A stretch of 64,000 nucleotides of DNA from a bacterium (GCA_016125385.1 WGLV01000010.1:110520-174519), one strand, 5' to 3'. Counted from the stretch's first letter, positions 9,514-18,748 are shown. Notes: generated from the letters alone by a model not told the origin. Translations and numbers: made by a program.

Positions 9514-10344
9514 ATGGAGCGTATTGTTTTTTTTCAGATCGACGCGTTTACCTGCGATCCGTTTCGCGGGAATCCAGCGGCGGTTTGCCTGCTCGACGAA
9601 CCAGCCGGAGCCGAATGGATGCAGCCGATGGCGGCTGAGATGAACCTTTCGGAAACCGCCTTCGTCTCGCCGAGGGAAGATGGATACGATCTGCGCTGGT
9701 TTACACCCACGTGCGAAGTCGACCTGTGCGGACACGCCACGCTGGCAAGCGCACACGCCTTGTGGGAATCAGGTCGGCTTCCAACAAATCAAACAGCGCG
9801 CTTTTTTACGCGAAGCGGTTGGCTGGCCGCGAAACGAGCGGGGGAGTGGGTCGAGATGGATTTTCCAGCGCTGCCGGTTCATTCCATTCAGATTCCATAC
9901 GGCTTGGCGGACGCGCTTGGCGTGGAGGTCAACTACATTGGTGGAAACGGCATGGATTTTCTTGTTGAAGTCGATAGCGCCGACGTGGTTATCAACATGC
10001 GGCCCGATCTGAGAGCTCTGATGCAATTTGAGACGCGAGGCGTGATCGTCACCAGTCAAAGCGATTCCGATGAGTTTGATTTCGTTTCGCGATTTTTTGC
10101 GCCAGCGGCGGGAGTTGATGAAGATCCGGTGACCGGTTCGGCGCATTGCAGCCTGGCGGAATACTGGGGGAAGAAACTGTCACGAGACGAACTGGCCGGT
10201 TTTCAGGCATCACGGCGTGGCGGCGTAGTTCGAATGAAACGCAAACAAGGGCGCGTATTGATCTACGGTCAGGCGGCGACGGTATTTGAAGGCGTTTTAA
10301 CGGCTGCCGCGCGGCCCTCCACGAGTATGAGCCGCTCCGCATGA
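9514..10344 (+). CDS. PhzF family epimerase/isomerase
   Basis: A 276-aa protein of the diaminopimelate-epimerase-like fold. DAFTCDPFRGNPAAVCLL (10-27) and NLSETAFV, whose E47 matches the catalytic Glu of PhzF, identify the family; DLCGHATLASAHAL and DEDPVTGSAHC follow. Members are mostly of unknown substrate, and no phenazine genes are present, so the phenazine role should not be assumed. I take the ATG at 9514, with AAAGGA 8 bases before it, over a TTG seven codons earlier. Its stop overlaps the next gene's start (ATGA), so it is translationally coupled to lptF. Confidence 0.93.
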   Translation: MERIVFFQIDAFTCDPFRGNPAAVCLLDEPAGAEWMQPMAAEMNLSETAFVSPREDGYDLRWFTPTCEVDLCGHATLASAHALWESGRLPTNQTARFFTRSGWLAAKRAGEWVEMDFPALPVHSIQIPYGLADALGVEVNYIGGNGMDFLVEVDSADVVINMRPDLRALMQFETRGVIVTSQSDSDEFDFVSRFFAPAAGVDEDPVTGSAHCSLAEYWGKKLSRDELAGFQASRRGGVVRMKRKQGRVLIYGQAATVFEGVLTAAARPSTSMSRSA

Positions 10345-11471
10345 AACTTATTCATCGAATCACTTTTATCGATCTGATGAGCGCCGTGGCGGAAGGCGTG
10401 GTGCTTTTCACTTTCGTATTTCTGTTGCGCCGGTTATTCAACATCACCGAGTTGCTGGTAGCGGGCGGCGCCTCAATGAACACCACGCTGGAAATGGTCT
10501 TTTCCATGCTTCCATCCATCATGCTGCTGACCATGCCGATGGCGGCGCTGCTGGCGACGATGATGGTTTACGGCCGCATGGTTCAGGAAAACGAATTCAT
10601 GGCGCTCAGAGCGGTGGGGTACTCGCCCGTTCAACTCCTGGCGCCCGCACTTGTTCTGGGCGTCCTGATGATGGGGCTACTGGGATGGTGGGGACATCGC
10701 ATCGCGCCGAAAGGATTGCGTATCGTTCGTGAAATCGCGGCCGACGTGCTACGCAACGCCGCGACCGCGGGCATCCGGCCCAGCAATTTTTCCACCATGG
10801 GGAAACTGATTTTTTCAGCCAGCGCGGTTGAAAACGGTCACATGAAAAATTTGAGGATCTTTGAGGAACGTGAAGATCGAATCGCGGGCGTTATTTCATC
10901 GCCAAGCGGTTATCTGGAATACCGGCCCGATGACAGCAGCTTTCTGTTTCATCTTCAAAACGGCCGGCTGCATCAGGCCCCGAGTCCCAATCGCGACGTG
11001 GTCATCCATTTCAATGAAATGGAGTTTTCGATCGGCATTCCAACCTTATTGAACAAATTCGCGAAAACCGGGCCGGAAGAACAACACTTCAGCCGGGAAG
11101 AACTCGACTCCACCGCGAAATCATATCTAGAGGCGTACCAGATCGAACAAAGCGATCAGGGGAAGCGGGCCTGGTATCTGAAAAAAGGCATGCAGATGAA
11201 GATGGAGGTTTCGCGGCGTTTTTCATTGCCAGCAGCCGCGTTTATCATGGCGATTATCGGAGCGCTGTTAGGAATGCAATCCGGATACGGCAAGCGTTCA
11301 TCCTGTTATACGACGACGATCGCCGTGATTTTTCTGTATTATCTGCTGTTGAACTTCGGCAGGACTTACGTTGAAAAAGGTGAACTGGCGCCGTGGTTGG
11401 GGATGTGGATTCCCAATTATCTCTCTATGGTGTTCGCCGCTTTATTGCTATACCGGTTCCGTAAAATATGA
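10341..11471 (+). CDS. lptF: LptF/LptG family permease, first of pair (LptF-like)
   Basis: A 376-aa inner-membrane protein of the LptF/LptG (YjgP/YjgQ) family. With LptB these form the ABC transporter that extracts lipopolysaccharide from the inner membrane. Three hydrophobic segments occur at the N-terminus (about 12-35, 50-75, 95-115) and three at the C-terminus (about 295-375), flanking a large periplasmic beta-jellyroll region. PMAALLATMMVYGRM and ENEFMALRAVGYS are family-typical coupling-helix sequences. It overlaps both neighbours by 4 bases. Calling it LptF rather than LptG rests mainly on gene order. Confidence 0.9.
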   Translation: MKLIHRITFIDLMSAVAEGVVLFTFVFLLRRLFNITELLVAGGASMNTTLEMVFSMLPSIMLLTMPMAALLATMMVYGRMVQENEFMALRAVGYSPVQLLAPALVLGVLMMGLLGWWGHRIAPKGLRIVREIAADVLRNAATAGIRPSNFSTMGKLIFSASAVENGHMKNLRIFEEREDRIAGVISSPSGYLEYRPDDSSFLFHLQNGRLHQAPSPNRDVVIHFNEMEFSIGIPTLLNKFAKTGPEEQHFSREELDSTAKSYLEAYQIEQSDQGKRAWYLKKGMQMKMEVSRRFSLPAAAFIMAIIGALLGMQSGYGKRSSCYTTTIAVIFLYYLLLNFGRTYVEKGELAPWLGMWIPNYLSMVFAALLLYRFRKI

Positions 11472-12586
11472 GACTTCAGCCAGCCCGATTCATTCAGACG
11501 GTCGATCGCTTCATCCTCGCGGAACTGTTTTCCGCGATGGCGTTTTTGAGTGCGCTGTTCTTTACGCTCTCATTCGTCATGCTTTTATTCGACGAGTTTG
11601 ACGAGATTCTCGAAAACAACGTTTCATTTGTTACGGGGCTTGCGTACGTCCTTCTGAATATTCCTCATGAGATGGTTCGGGCCTGTCCGTTCATTGTCAC
11701 GCTTTCGGTCATCGTAGCCGTAGGGCGGATGATTCAGCGCAACGAAATGCTGATGCTGTTCGTCGCGGGATACCACCCGTTCAGGCTGGCGGCGCCATTA
11801 CTTGCCGTGTTCGTCGCCATCATGGGAGGCATCTATTTCATCAATGAGAATATCAGCGGTCCATTCGCAGCCAAAGCCGATATGCTGCTGCGCTGGAACC
11901 AGGAAAATGACGCGATGGAGTCGATGTCGGGTTTATGGATGCACGGCGAGCAGAACCGGATTTTCCGAATCAACGAATACAAACCTCACCAGCAGACGAT
12001 TGAAGGTTTAAGCATCTTCGAGTTTCGTGGAGAGCGCGACAACGTATCAGCCCGGTTGGATGCGGAGACTGCCGTTTATGACACGGAGCAGGGAGCCTGG
12101 ACGTTACGTCAAGTTGTAGCACATTACATTCAACCGGATGGTTCAGTGCACCGCGAACAATATCCGGAATTTTCCTATCTGATTGGACGGACTCCACAGG
12201 ACCTCGTCAAATTCGCACAAGTCAGTGAAGATCCGGAAAAAATGTCTCATTCCGATTTGTTGCGCATTGTCAATGAGATGAAGAGCATGGGAGAAAACCC
12301 ACGTCAGTATCTGACCTATCTCCGCATGAAAGAAGCGTTTGCTTTTTCAGTTATCTTTCTTGGATTATTATCATTCAGCTTCTTGATATTATCAGACTTA
12401 AAGAGCCAGGCTTCAGGAATCGGGTTAGGATTAGTCGCTACAATCGCCTACTTTCTCGCACTGATGTTATGCAAGAGCATCTCTATGTCGGGATTTCTGC
12501 CGCCTAGCCTGGTTCTCTGGATGCCTAACCTGTTCACTTTGTGTCTGATCGGAGCATTCAGCTGGAAGATTTATAAGACCATCTGA
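11468..12586 (+). CDS. lptG: LptF/LptG family permease, second of pair (LptG-like)
   Basis: A 372-aa partner of the preceding permease with the same layout: N-terminal membrane segments (about 20-45, 60-80, 100-120), a periplasmic domain, and C-terminal segments (about 285-370). The cytoplasmic motif VAVGRMIQRNEMLMLFVAGYHP parallels the equivalent stretch of LptF. The ATG overlaps the lptF stop as ATGA, which supports coupled synthesis of a 1:1 heterodimer. The lptB, lptA and lptC genes are not in the window. Confidence 0.9.
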   Translation: MRLQPARFIQTVDRFILAELFSAMAFLSALFFTLSFVMLLFDEFDEILENNVSFVTGLAYVLLNIPHEMVRACPFIVTLSVIVAVGRMIQRNEMLMLFVAGYHPFRLAAPLLAVFVAIMGGIYFINENISGPFAAKADMLLRWNQENDAMESMSGLWMHGEQNRIFRINEYKPHQQTIEGLSIFEFRGERDNVSARLDAETAVYDTEQGAWTLRQVVAHYIQPDGSVHREQYPEFSYLIGRTPQDLVKFAQVSEDPEKMSHSDLLRIVNEMKSMGENPRQYLTYLRMKEAFAFSVIFLGLLSFSFLILSDLKSQASGIGLGLVATIAYFLALMLCKSISMSGFLPPSLVLWMPNLFTLCLIGAFSWKIYKTI

Positions 12587-12645
12587 TTTACCGTCCGCTC
12601 GAGAATTCACCATCCATTCAGTTATACTTTTCGAAAACAAATCTC

Positions 12646-14064
12646 TCATTGCTTATTAAAAGCAGACTCGTAAGTCTCCCAAGGTGAGGGGTCTTCCGCG
12701 ATAACAGACCGAACGTCATTCAAGTTGGACGGGTCTGTAATCACAAAGCGCACCGACTTAGTCATAGGAGGGACATTCACGGCGAAAATGCTCTTCGAGG
12801 CATCGGATAATTCCGGCGTCGCAGGGGCGGGAATTCCGTAATGCACTCGGCTGCTCAGAAGGAGGGGATAATCATACTTTACCACCGAAGCGCTACGGCC
12901 CGGTACGTTTGGATCCATAACCGGGATCGGGTCGGTTCGAAATACTTCACCTGTCGCATCTATGCATTGCAGAGCGGTTTTGCCTTCAACCGGCGTAGTA
13001 GATATCCCCAACCCAATGAACGAATTGACCTCGCCCAAAAAGATCTCCAACGGCTTGAAAAAGGCGATTCCATCCTGAACTCGGGTGATTGGGCCCACCG
13101 TTACGCCGGAATTCCAAATCTGAAGATATTCAAATGACTCGCCTGGCTCAAGATGGACCTTGCCATGGATATAACTTACGAGAACAGAGTTCGTTTCGTC
13201 AAAACGCGATCCGGGATGCTCTTCATCCTGTTCCGTTTTGGCTCCATTAATGAGAAAGATGATATTATCTTTTGTATTTTCAATGGGTTTAAGATACCTA
13301 AATTCAATACCGCAAACCGGGCCGGTCATTTTTACAGTATTGCGAATCGACTGAGCCGCCAGCCAGTTTCCGGCGCGAGTCAGAGCCAATTCGCCACGGC
13401 GACCCGCATATTGGAGTTCAAAAATTTCGCGCGTCGGGCTGACCACATATTGCGGCGCTTCGAGAGGCCCATACGTAAATTTCAAATCCTCAACGGTTTG
13501 AGTATCACGGGAGATAGGAGCATCGATTCGTAGTAATGTGTTGATCTTTCCGCTATCACTTATCTCGCCATTGAAAGCGATTTCTTCGGTTGGATAGAAA
13601 TCAAGCGGTTCATTGCTGCGATTTGTAATCGTGGTCGTAAGATTGACGATCAGATTCGACGCCTTATTTGAATAGGTCCTGGTTACCTGAATCGGCGATT
13701 CCGCATCCTGGCTTTGAAGGGTCAGGGTGTAGGTTAAACCATCCTGCAATTTCACATCCGAAGCCCAAGTTTTGGGAAGCGCTATCTCATCGCGCGATTG
13801 AAGGGGATGCTGACGGTAGAGTTTCAGCGAAGAACCACGTTCGCCCGTCCATGTTTTATCAGGTGGATTGAGCAGAAATTGCTGTGACTCAAAACTGAAT
13901 CCACTAAGATTCGGATCATTCTGGAAAGAAATCCCAACCTGAAACATGGGAGCTTGGAAAGACGCGGATTTGGCGTCGTGGTCTATCGTGAATGGTAATA
14001 CCGGCTCCTGCGCCATAGCACAGAGACTGGTCATCATTATTAATGAGGGAATCCAGAATTTCAT
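12646..14064 (-). CDS. Secreted beta-rich protein of unknown function
   Basis: 472 residues counted from the ATG at 14064, which has GGAG seven bases upstream and opens directly with a signal peptide (hydrophobic, ending CAMAQ near residue 19). An in-frame start 30 codons earlier would bury the signal peptide. The mature protein is rich in beta-strand patterns (TYTLTLQSQD, LIVNLTTTITNRSNEPLDF) and in DFYPTEEIAF-like segments. These recall the galactose-mutarotase-like folds of some polysaccharide-associated proteins such as DUF4380, but I cannot confirm it. No catalytic motif is recognised. It is probably periplasmic or extracellular. Confidence 0.8.
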   Translation of the reverse strand: MKFWIPSLIMMTSLCAMAQEPVLPFTIDHDAKSASFQAPMFQVGISFQNDPNLSGFSFESQQFLLNPPDKTWTGERGSSLKLYRQHPLQSRDEIALPKTWASDVKLQDGLTYTLTLQSQDAESPIQVTRTYSNKASNLIVNLTTTITNRSNEPLDFYPTEEIAFNGEISDSGKINTLLRIDAPISRDTQTVEDLKFTYGPLEAPQYVVSPTREIFELQYAGRRGELALTRAGNWLAAQSIRNTVKMTGPVCGIEFRYLKPIENTKDNIIFLINGAKTEQDEEHPGSRFDETNSVLVSYIHGKVHLEPGESFEYLQIWNSGVTVGPITRVQDGIAFFKPLEIFLGEVNSFIGLGISTTPVEGKTALQCIDATGEVFRTDPIPVMDPNVPGRSASVVKYDYPLLLSSRVHYGIPAPATPELSDASKSIFAVNVPPMTKSVRFVITDPSNLNDVRSVIAEDPSPWETYESAFNKQ

Positions 14065-14333
14065 GTTTGATCTCCATCTCAGTGAATTCGCGATTTCATC
14101 AACGCTATATCGCCGGAAGAATTTTGTGAAACGATCATACAGCCAGACGTTCATGGTCCAAATAACCGCTTCCTGACAATTTACGGATTTCCATCGAAAC
14201 TCGTAACTGAAAACAGCTGCGAAAGCGACGGAAATATCAAGAGAGCGCGTCGATGTGTTTGAAAGTTCTGGATTGGAGGCGGTTTTTATTTTCGCATAAG
14301 AAATATTATGTAAACTTTATATCCGATTAAAAG

Positions 14334-14373
14334 CGCCGGGTGGATTATCGCCGTACTGACGATCCGCCCGGCG
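14334..14373 (-). terminator. Probable terminator of the 142-aa gene
   Basis: A 12-bp GC-rich inverted repeat (CGCCGGGTGGAT against ATCCGCCCGGCG, one G-T) with a 16-base loop. Read on the minus strand it is followed by CTTTTAAT, a weak T tract, 10 bases past the stop at 14384. It occupies part of the 319-base gap 14065-14383, in which I see nothing else. Confidence 0.55.
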
Positions 14374-14383
14374 GCGTAATTGC

Positions 14384-14812
14384 TCAAATCTTCTGAAGAA
14401 TCTTATCAACCTGCTCTTTCAGGTAGGTAATGTCGCGCTCGATCTGATCGATCTTGGTGGACGTCTCTTTCATATACCCCATAATCAGAGAAATTTTCTG
14501 CTCCACCGTCCCCGAGGCGGCTTCTTTGGGATCTCCCTTGGGATCGCCCCCCTGTTGATCAGGGTCCTGTTCCTGGCCCTTGTTTTTGTAATCATAAAAC
14601 ATCTTCTGGGCCTGATCTTTGGTTAATCCAAATTTGTTCTTCAGCATAAACATCCACTCCATGCCGCGCTGACACTGAATCGCAGCCAACATTGCCCCCA
14701 ACGCCGATACTGAACTCACCGCGCGATTCACACGCTCATTGAGCGCGCGCATCCCCAACTCAATCTGAGTTATTCCAAATTCGTCCACGTTGAGGCGTTG
14801 TGAGGTCGTCAT
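14384..14812 (-). CDS. Small helical protein with C-terminal coiled coil
   Basis: 142 aa, no recognised family. The N-terminal half contains a mildly hydrophobic helix (VSSVSALGAMLAAIQCQRG, about 32-50). A charged, Gly/Gln/Asp-rich linker follows (about 78-98). The last 40 residues show a heptad pattern (KIDQIERDITYLKEQVDKILQKI region) and probably form a coiled coil, so the protein is likely an oligomer. AGGT lies 6 bases before the ATG. It is 32 bases downstream of the TPR lipoprotein gene and may be co-transcribed with it. Function unknown. Confidence 0.7.
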   Translation of the reverse strand: MTTSQRLNVDEFGITQIELGMRALNERVNRAVSSVSALGAMLAAIQCQRGMEWMFMLKNKFGLTKDQAQKMFYDYKNKGQEQDPDQQGGDPKGDPKEAASGTVEQKISLIMGYMKETSTKIDQIERDITYLKEQVDKILQKI

Positions 14813-14844
14813 AATTACCTGTAATAGTACATCCCCCGATGAAC

Positions 14845-15831
14845 TCAGTATACGTATCGGCGGAGTTTATCCATTTGCGCTTTTGCTTTCTCAGCGTATT
14901 CGCTATCGGGATTTCCGGCAAGATATTTTTCGTAGAGGTCGATCGCCTGTTTGTATTCGCCCTGTTTTTCCATCAGAACCGCCAAGTTGTAATAGGCGGA
15001 GCCGTCAGAGCCAATTTCAATCGATTTCTGATAGGCGTCTAATGCGATCTTCGATTTGCCCGCGCGCTCATAGGCGACGCCGAGATCGTTCCAGAGCGCA
15101 GCGTTTCGAGGATCCAGATCGGCGGCTTTTTCGTACCTCTCGATCGCCTGTTCAACCTGCCCGCTCTGATAGAGCGCAAAGCCCAAGTTGTAGTTCCAGT
15201 TGGCGTTATCCGCATCCTGTTCAAGCAGCGTCTGATACCCGGCGATGGCTTGTTGCCAATTCCCCGCCTGAGTCGCTGCACGCGCGTCTTTCAGCGTTTG
15301 TTGGGCTTCATCGCTTAATTGAGGCTGAATCGGTTTGGGCTGAATGGTTTGAGGCGTAATGAGAGGCGAGGCCGCCGGCGCATCCGGGTTGGGCTGAATG
15401 ATCTGAGTTTCCGCTTCCGATCCCGGGCGCGGCGCCCAGGGTGAATCAGGGTTTACCACATCTTGCGACTGACGTTGATCGATCATGGCGATGCGCTTGC
15501 GAGCTTCATCAAAAGATGGGCTGAGTTGAAGCGCTTTTTCAAGATTCGCCCGTCCGGCCTGAAAATCGCCCAGCGCCATACTCACCATCGCCAGCCGGTA
15601 ATACGCCATCGGCCTGGGCGAGATTTCGATGGACTTCTGGTACTCCGCCGCGGCGCCGGCGAAGTCACGCTGCCGCTCCAGATTTTCTCCCTGATAGTAA
15701 TGATCCAACGCCTGGCGCACGCTCTGTTTGAACGGGTCGATCTGTTGACTCTGACAACCCGCCAACCCAAAAGCAAATAAAATCAACAGGCAAAGCGCGA
15801 AGGCGTTCAGAAAAAAAGGGGTAGATTTCAT
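14845..15831 (-). CDS. TPR-repeat lipoprotein
   Basis: A 328-aa envelope lipoprotein. Residues 1-26 are a lipoprotein signal with the lipobox LAGC, so Cys26 should be acylated. TPR motifs occur in two blocks: about residues 40-115 (YYQGENLERQRDFAGAAAEY onward) and about 185-325 (five repeats such as ALWNDLGVAYERAGKSKIAL). A Pro/Gln-rich linker lies between them. TPR proteins are scaffolds for protein contacts; without Ala at +2 to read sorting, membrane side is not certain. It is divergent from the 215-aa gene. Confidence 0.9.
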   Translation of the reverse strand: MKSTPFFLNAFALCLLILFAFGLAGCQSQQIDPFKQSVRQALDHYYQGENLERQRDFAGAAAEYQKSIEISPRPMAYYRLAMVSMALGDFQAGRANLEKALQLSPSFDEARKRIAMIDQRQSQDVVNPDSPWAPRPGSEAETQIIQPNPDAPAASPLITPQTIQPKPIQPQLSDEAQQTLKDARAATQAGNWQQAIAGYQTLLEQDADNANWNYNLGFALYQSGQVEQAIERYEKAADLDPRNAALWNDLGVAYERAGKSKIALDAYQKSIEIGSDGSAYYNLAVLMEKQGEYKQAIDLYEKYLAGNPDSEYAEKAKAQMDKLRRYVY

Positions 15832-16008
15832 AGGCGTTCAACGATACCCTTTACTGTAAAATGATGTTTCGGCGCATGTAATATGCGCGATTCTGCATCG
15901 CCGGTCATTAAACCACAATTCAATTCGCCTTACAACATACGACCGGTGAGTTGTTTTTTATTTGTTCAGTATACCCGCCCTGATATCGGGCCCAGGCTGA
16001 GGGATGAC

Positions 16009-16656
16009 ATGAACAACCACATCCGCAGAAAAATTCTGGAAGAGAAGCTTCTATCCGCGATCAAACGCGGTGAAAATCAGGCATTCAAAGACCCTGAAGT
16101 GAAGAAGATGATTCAACAATTCCGCATGATGTATCAGGAGGACGACGGCGGAATGTTATCGGCGCTCGGTATGCCGGTGGATGGACCGCCTCCCCCCAAC
16201 GCAAGCAATGACGGCTCACCGCAAGAAATTCCCAACCTGCCGGAATCCAAGATTCCTCAACTCATTTTTCTGCTGGACCAGATCGGAAAGTCGCAGAGTT
16301 CATCCAATACCAAACCCAAGGTGAAAGACCTGCTGAAGAAGCCCCCCGCCCCGCTCTCACCTTCCAGCGTTCAAGGCTCAAGGAAGCCGTTTCTTCCCAA
16401 GGCGGATGAAGATCTGCCAGATCTGGCCAATGAAGCGACCCTGGCGGGACTTAAAGCGGTTGAGGAAGAAATCGAGCAGACACGCATGATTCTGGCGCGC
16501 GTTCGTGAAGACGAGGATGCGATCCATGAACGGCAAGGCACTTACGCCGTGACATCAACACGTCTGAAAGCAGAGCGACTCTTACGCGAACTGCCGGGGA
16601 AAATCGCCTACCTGATGAACAAGAAAATCGAGCTCGAAACGCAACTGAAAAAGTAA
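16009..16656 (+). CDS. Unrecognised protein with Pro-rich middle and C-terminal coiled coil
   Basis: 215 aa from the ATG at 16009 (GAGGG 5 bases upstream); the frame is open further upstream but starts there look unlikely. The N-terminus is basic and helical (IRRKILEEKLLSAIKRGENQ). The middle (about 45-145) is Pro/Ser-rich and likely disordered. The C-terminal 70 residues form a charged coiled-coil-like helix. No known domain is recognised. The stop is 6 bases before dtd, so the two are probably co-transcribed. Confidence 0.75.
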   Translation: MNNHIRRKILEEKLLSAIKRGENQAFKDPEVKKMIQQFRMMYQEDDGGMLSALGMPVDGPPPPNASNDGSPQEIPNLPESKIPQLIFLLDQIGKSQSSSNTKPKVKDLLKKPPAPLSPSSVQGSRKPFLPKADEDLPDLANEATLAGLKAVEEEIEQTRMILARVREDEDAIHERQGTYAVTSTRLKAERLLRELPGKIAYLMNKKIELETQLKK

Positions 16657-16662
16657 TTTAAA

Positions 16663-17112
16663 ATGAAAGCGATCATCCAGCGAGTCAAACGGGCTGAAGT
16701 CCGAGTCGAAGACAGTACAACGGGCGCCATCAGCCAGGGGCTGCTGGTTCTGCTGGGGGTCGCCCCCGACGACACGGAAGCCGATATGAGATGGCTGATC
16801 GACAAGATCGTCAACCTGCGAATCTTCGCGAATGACGAGGGCAAATTCGATCGTTCCCTGCTCGACGTCGGCGGCGCGATTCTGATCGTTTCGCAGTTCA
16901 CTCTTTTCGGAGACTACCGCAAGGGACGCCGCCCCAACTTTGACGGCGCGGCTCCACCGGCGCTTGCGGAAAACCTCTATGAGCAGGCTCTCCGCTATTG
17001 CCGTGAATTGAATATCTCCACTCAAAGCGGGCTCTTCGGCGCCATGATGGATGTCGAACTGATCAATGATGGCCCCGTCACTTTAACCCTCGACTCAAAA
17101 GATCGCCGTTAA
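16663..17112 (+). CDS. dtd: D-aminoacyl-tRNA deacylase Dtd
   Basis: A 149-aa homodimeric editing enzyme that frees tRNA from wrongly attached D-amino acids. It is full length (family usually 145-150 aa) with the start KAIIQRVKRAEVRV, the catalytic-site motif SQFTLFGD near 77-84 and the Gly-cisPro motif NDGPVT near 134-139 that excludes L-amino acids. It follows the 215-aa gene by 6 bases without a clear ribosome-binding site of its own, which suggests coupled translation. Confidence 0.97.
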   Translation: MKAIIQRVKRAEVRVEDSTTGAISQGLLVLLGVAPDDTEADMRWLIDKIVNLRIFANDEGKFDRSLLDVGGAILIVSQFTLFGDYRKGRRPNFDGAAPPALAENLYEQALRYCRELNISTQSGLFGAMMDVELINDGPVTLTLDSKDRR

Positions 17113-17540
17113 AATCAATCCCATCAGCCCTCTAACCGGCATTAAGGCAATATAAAAGCCCCAGTTTCCTCCTTGATTCCGTGTTGGAAACCGGCTATTT
17201 TTCCAAGTGCAGGTAATTGGTCTTCGTTTTCTAAGTGATTCAATACAAAAAGGACTTATGTGTTCTTAGAATTTGAGAAACCAGCATGTTCACGAGACGT
17301 TTTAGGATGAATAATTGACCTGCCATGTATCAATGCAGCTTCGAGCAATGTCTCCAACTCTTAATCAGAATAATATTATACAGAAATAATATTACAATTT
17401 TTACAGCACAAAACCCGCCTCCTGCTATTCGCCCAAATACATATCATTATCATATTATAAACTTTCTATCTAGTTGTTAATTATACACTTAGACTAAAAA
17501 CAAATCAATATGGAATCTACATTGAGGCTTCGATCCATGA

Positions 17541-17690
17541 CCAGGATTTCATCCCCCATTTTGGATTCATACAGAAAATGGACCCCACACGTACCAACCG
17601 CATAAACATTATAACAACCTAAACAAAAGTAATCCCCTGGCTGATCTGAATGAATTCAGAAACTATGCGGAAGCATTAAAACAAGAATGA
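17541..17690 (+). pseudogene. Possible remnant of a coding region
   Basis: Forty-nine sense codons bounded by stops, with no start, in AT-rich DNA where such runs are uncommon. The last 20 residues form a good amphipathic helix (PLADLNEFRNYAEALKQE). An IHTENG segment loosely recalls the H-(S/T)-(D/E)-N-G motif of DDE integrases, but too few residues follow for a catalytic domain. This could be chance. Confidence 0.15.
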
Positions 17691-18229
17691 ACCTCGAATA
17701 TCCTGATCAACTTCAGATAAAATAAATCACTTCAGCTTGAACAAATAAGAAATAATCGCGCGGCATTGACATAAACAGTGTAATATGAGCATGTTAAAAA
17801 AAGAGCCTCACAAAGTATTAATGGCTTCAGAAATCACTTTAACATACTGGAACACACAATCATTAAATATATGCATATAAGCAAGTTACAAAAAAAGGCA
17901 ATGCTTTCATGGTTCTCTGCTCTATAAATTTTCTTTCCATTTCCTGCAGCCCGAGGATTTTGTGCAGTTAAGTCTGTTACCAGGTCTAACAAGGTCTAAC
18001 ACTGATCGCGTACACATCACGTCAAAATGCTTGTTTCAAGGCCCGTACCCTCGGCTTTGATTATTTGTGTCTTTGGAACGACCTTCCACCTGTTCTGCCA
18101 AAGATGATTCGCCTCTCTGCTCAACCTAACCAAGCGAGTCATCGATCTACTGTAATGCTGCGACTTACGGGCTTATCCCAAAGAAGCACACTTTATAAAT
18201 GTGAAAATCCAAGCGAAAGCGACAGGAAC

Positions 18230-18260
18230 CCCCTTGCATTGTATCCCCTTGCAATATAAG
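18230..18260 (+). promoter_or_regulatory. Tandem CCCCTTGCA repeat upstream of the PadR-like gene
   Basis: CCCCTTGCA occurs at 18230-18238 and 18245-18253, 15 bases apart, followed respectively by TTGTAT and ATATAA. TTGCA and TGCAA also form a short inverted pair. PadR-type regulators usually repress their own gene from sites of this kind near the start. Role inferred only from position. Confidence 0.3.
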
Positions 18261-18268
18261 GTGTGTCC

Positions 18269-18595
18269 ATGAAATTCAACCGGGAAATTATGAAGGGGCA
18301 TTTGAAAACGATTCTTCTTGCAATTCTTGAAGATGGCCCTTGCCATGCTTATGGACTCGACCGGCGCATCCAAGATAAAAGCCTGGGGGTTTTCTCGTTG
18401 CCGGAAGGAACCGCCTACCCTTCCCTCAGTAAATTGGAGAAAGAAGGACTGATCGAGTCGAGTTGGGAATCCAGGGACAAAGGACCGGACATTAAAGTTT
18501 ATCATCTCACCAGTAAAGGTCTGAAAGTACTGGCCGATAACAAACGAGAATGGCGTTTTTTATCCAAAGCGATGGAGATGGTTTTACGAGACTAA
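18269..18595 (+). CDS. PadR-like winged-helix transcriptional regulator
   Basis: A 108-aa DNA-binding protein. LKTILLAILEDGPCHAYGLD (about 11-30) followed by LPEGTAYPSLSKLEKEGLIES (winged helix) and VYHLTSKGLKVL (wing) is the PadR family pattern. It lacks the longer C-terminal dimerisation domain of full PadR proteins, like the shorter sub-group. PadR proteins repress genes for phenolic or drug resistance and usually their own gene; no target is adjacent. I take the ATG at 18269 (AAGG 7 bases upstream) over GTG two codons earlier. Confidence 0.85.
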   Translation: MKFNREIMKGHLKTILLAILEDGPCHAYGLDRRIQDKSLGVFSLPEGTAYPSLSKLEKEGLIESSWESRDKGPDIKVYHLTSKGLKVLADNKREWRFLSKAMEMVLRD

Positions 18596-18748
18596 AAAAA
18601 GGCTGTGCCATCTGTTAATTTATTGCCATCGATACACTATTCTATTTCAATGCCGGGGAATTCATGCTACAATCCAATTAAAATTGGATGCATCTTTCGT
18701 TGATATTTATTCTTTTGGCTTGCCCATGTGTTAAGGAACGAAGCTTAT

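Larger units (their letters stand above)
17113..18268. other. 1.15 kb AT-rich region without a recognisable gene
   Basis: This is the longest stretch without a gene in the window and is clearly more AT-rich than its flanks, with many stops in all frames. I find no tRNA, tmRNA, RNase P or SRP RNA core motifs. One 49-codon open stretch at 17541-17690 has no start codon but reads like protein (ending ADLNEFRNYAEALKQE), so it may be the remnant of a lost gene. Near the right end CCCCTTGCA is repeated at 18230 and 18245, just upstream of the PadR-like gene. The composition fits decayed foreign DNA. Confidence 0.5.

Noticed and set aside
17766..17787. TTGACA followed by TAATAT as a promoter in the AT-rich region
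   Set aside because: The spacing is only about 9 bases, too short for sigma-70, and no gene follows closely.
18065..18259. A 64-codon frame before the PadR-like gene
   Set aside because: No ribosome-binding site, no protein-like pattern, and it covers the likely promoter of the next gene.
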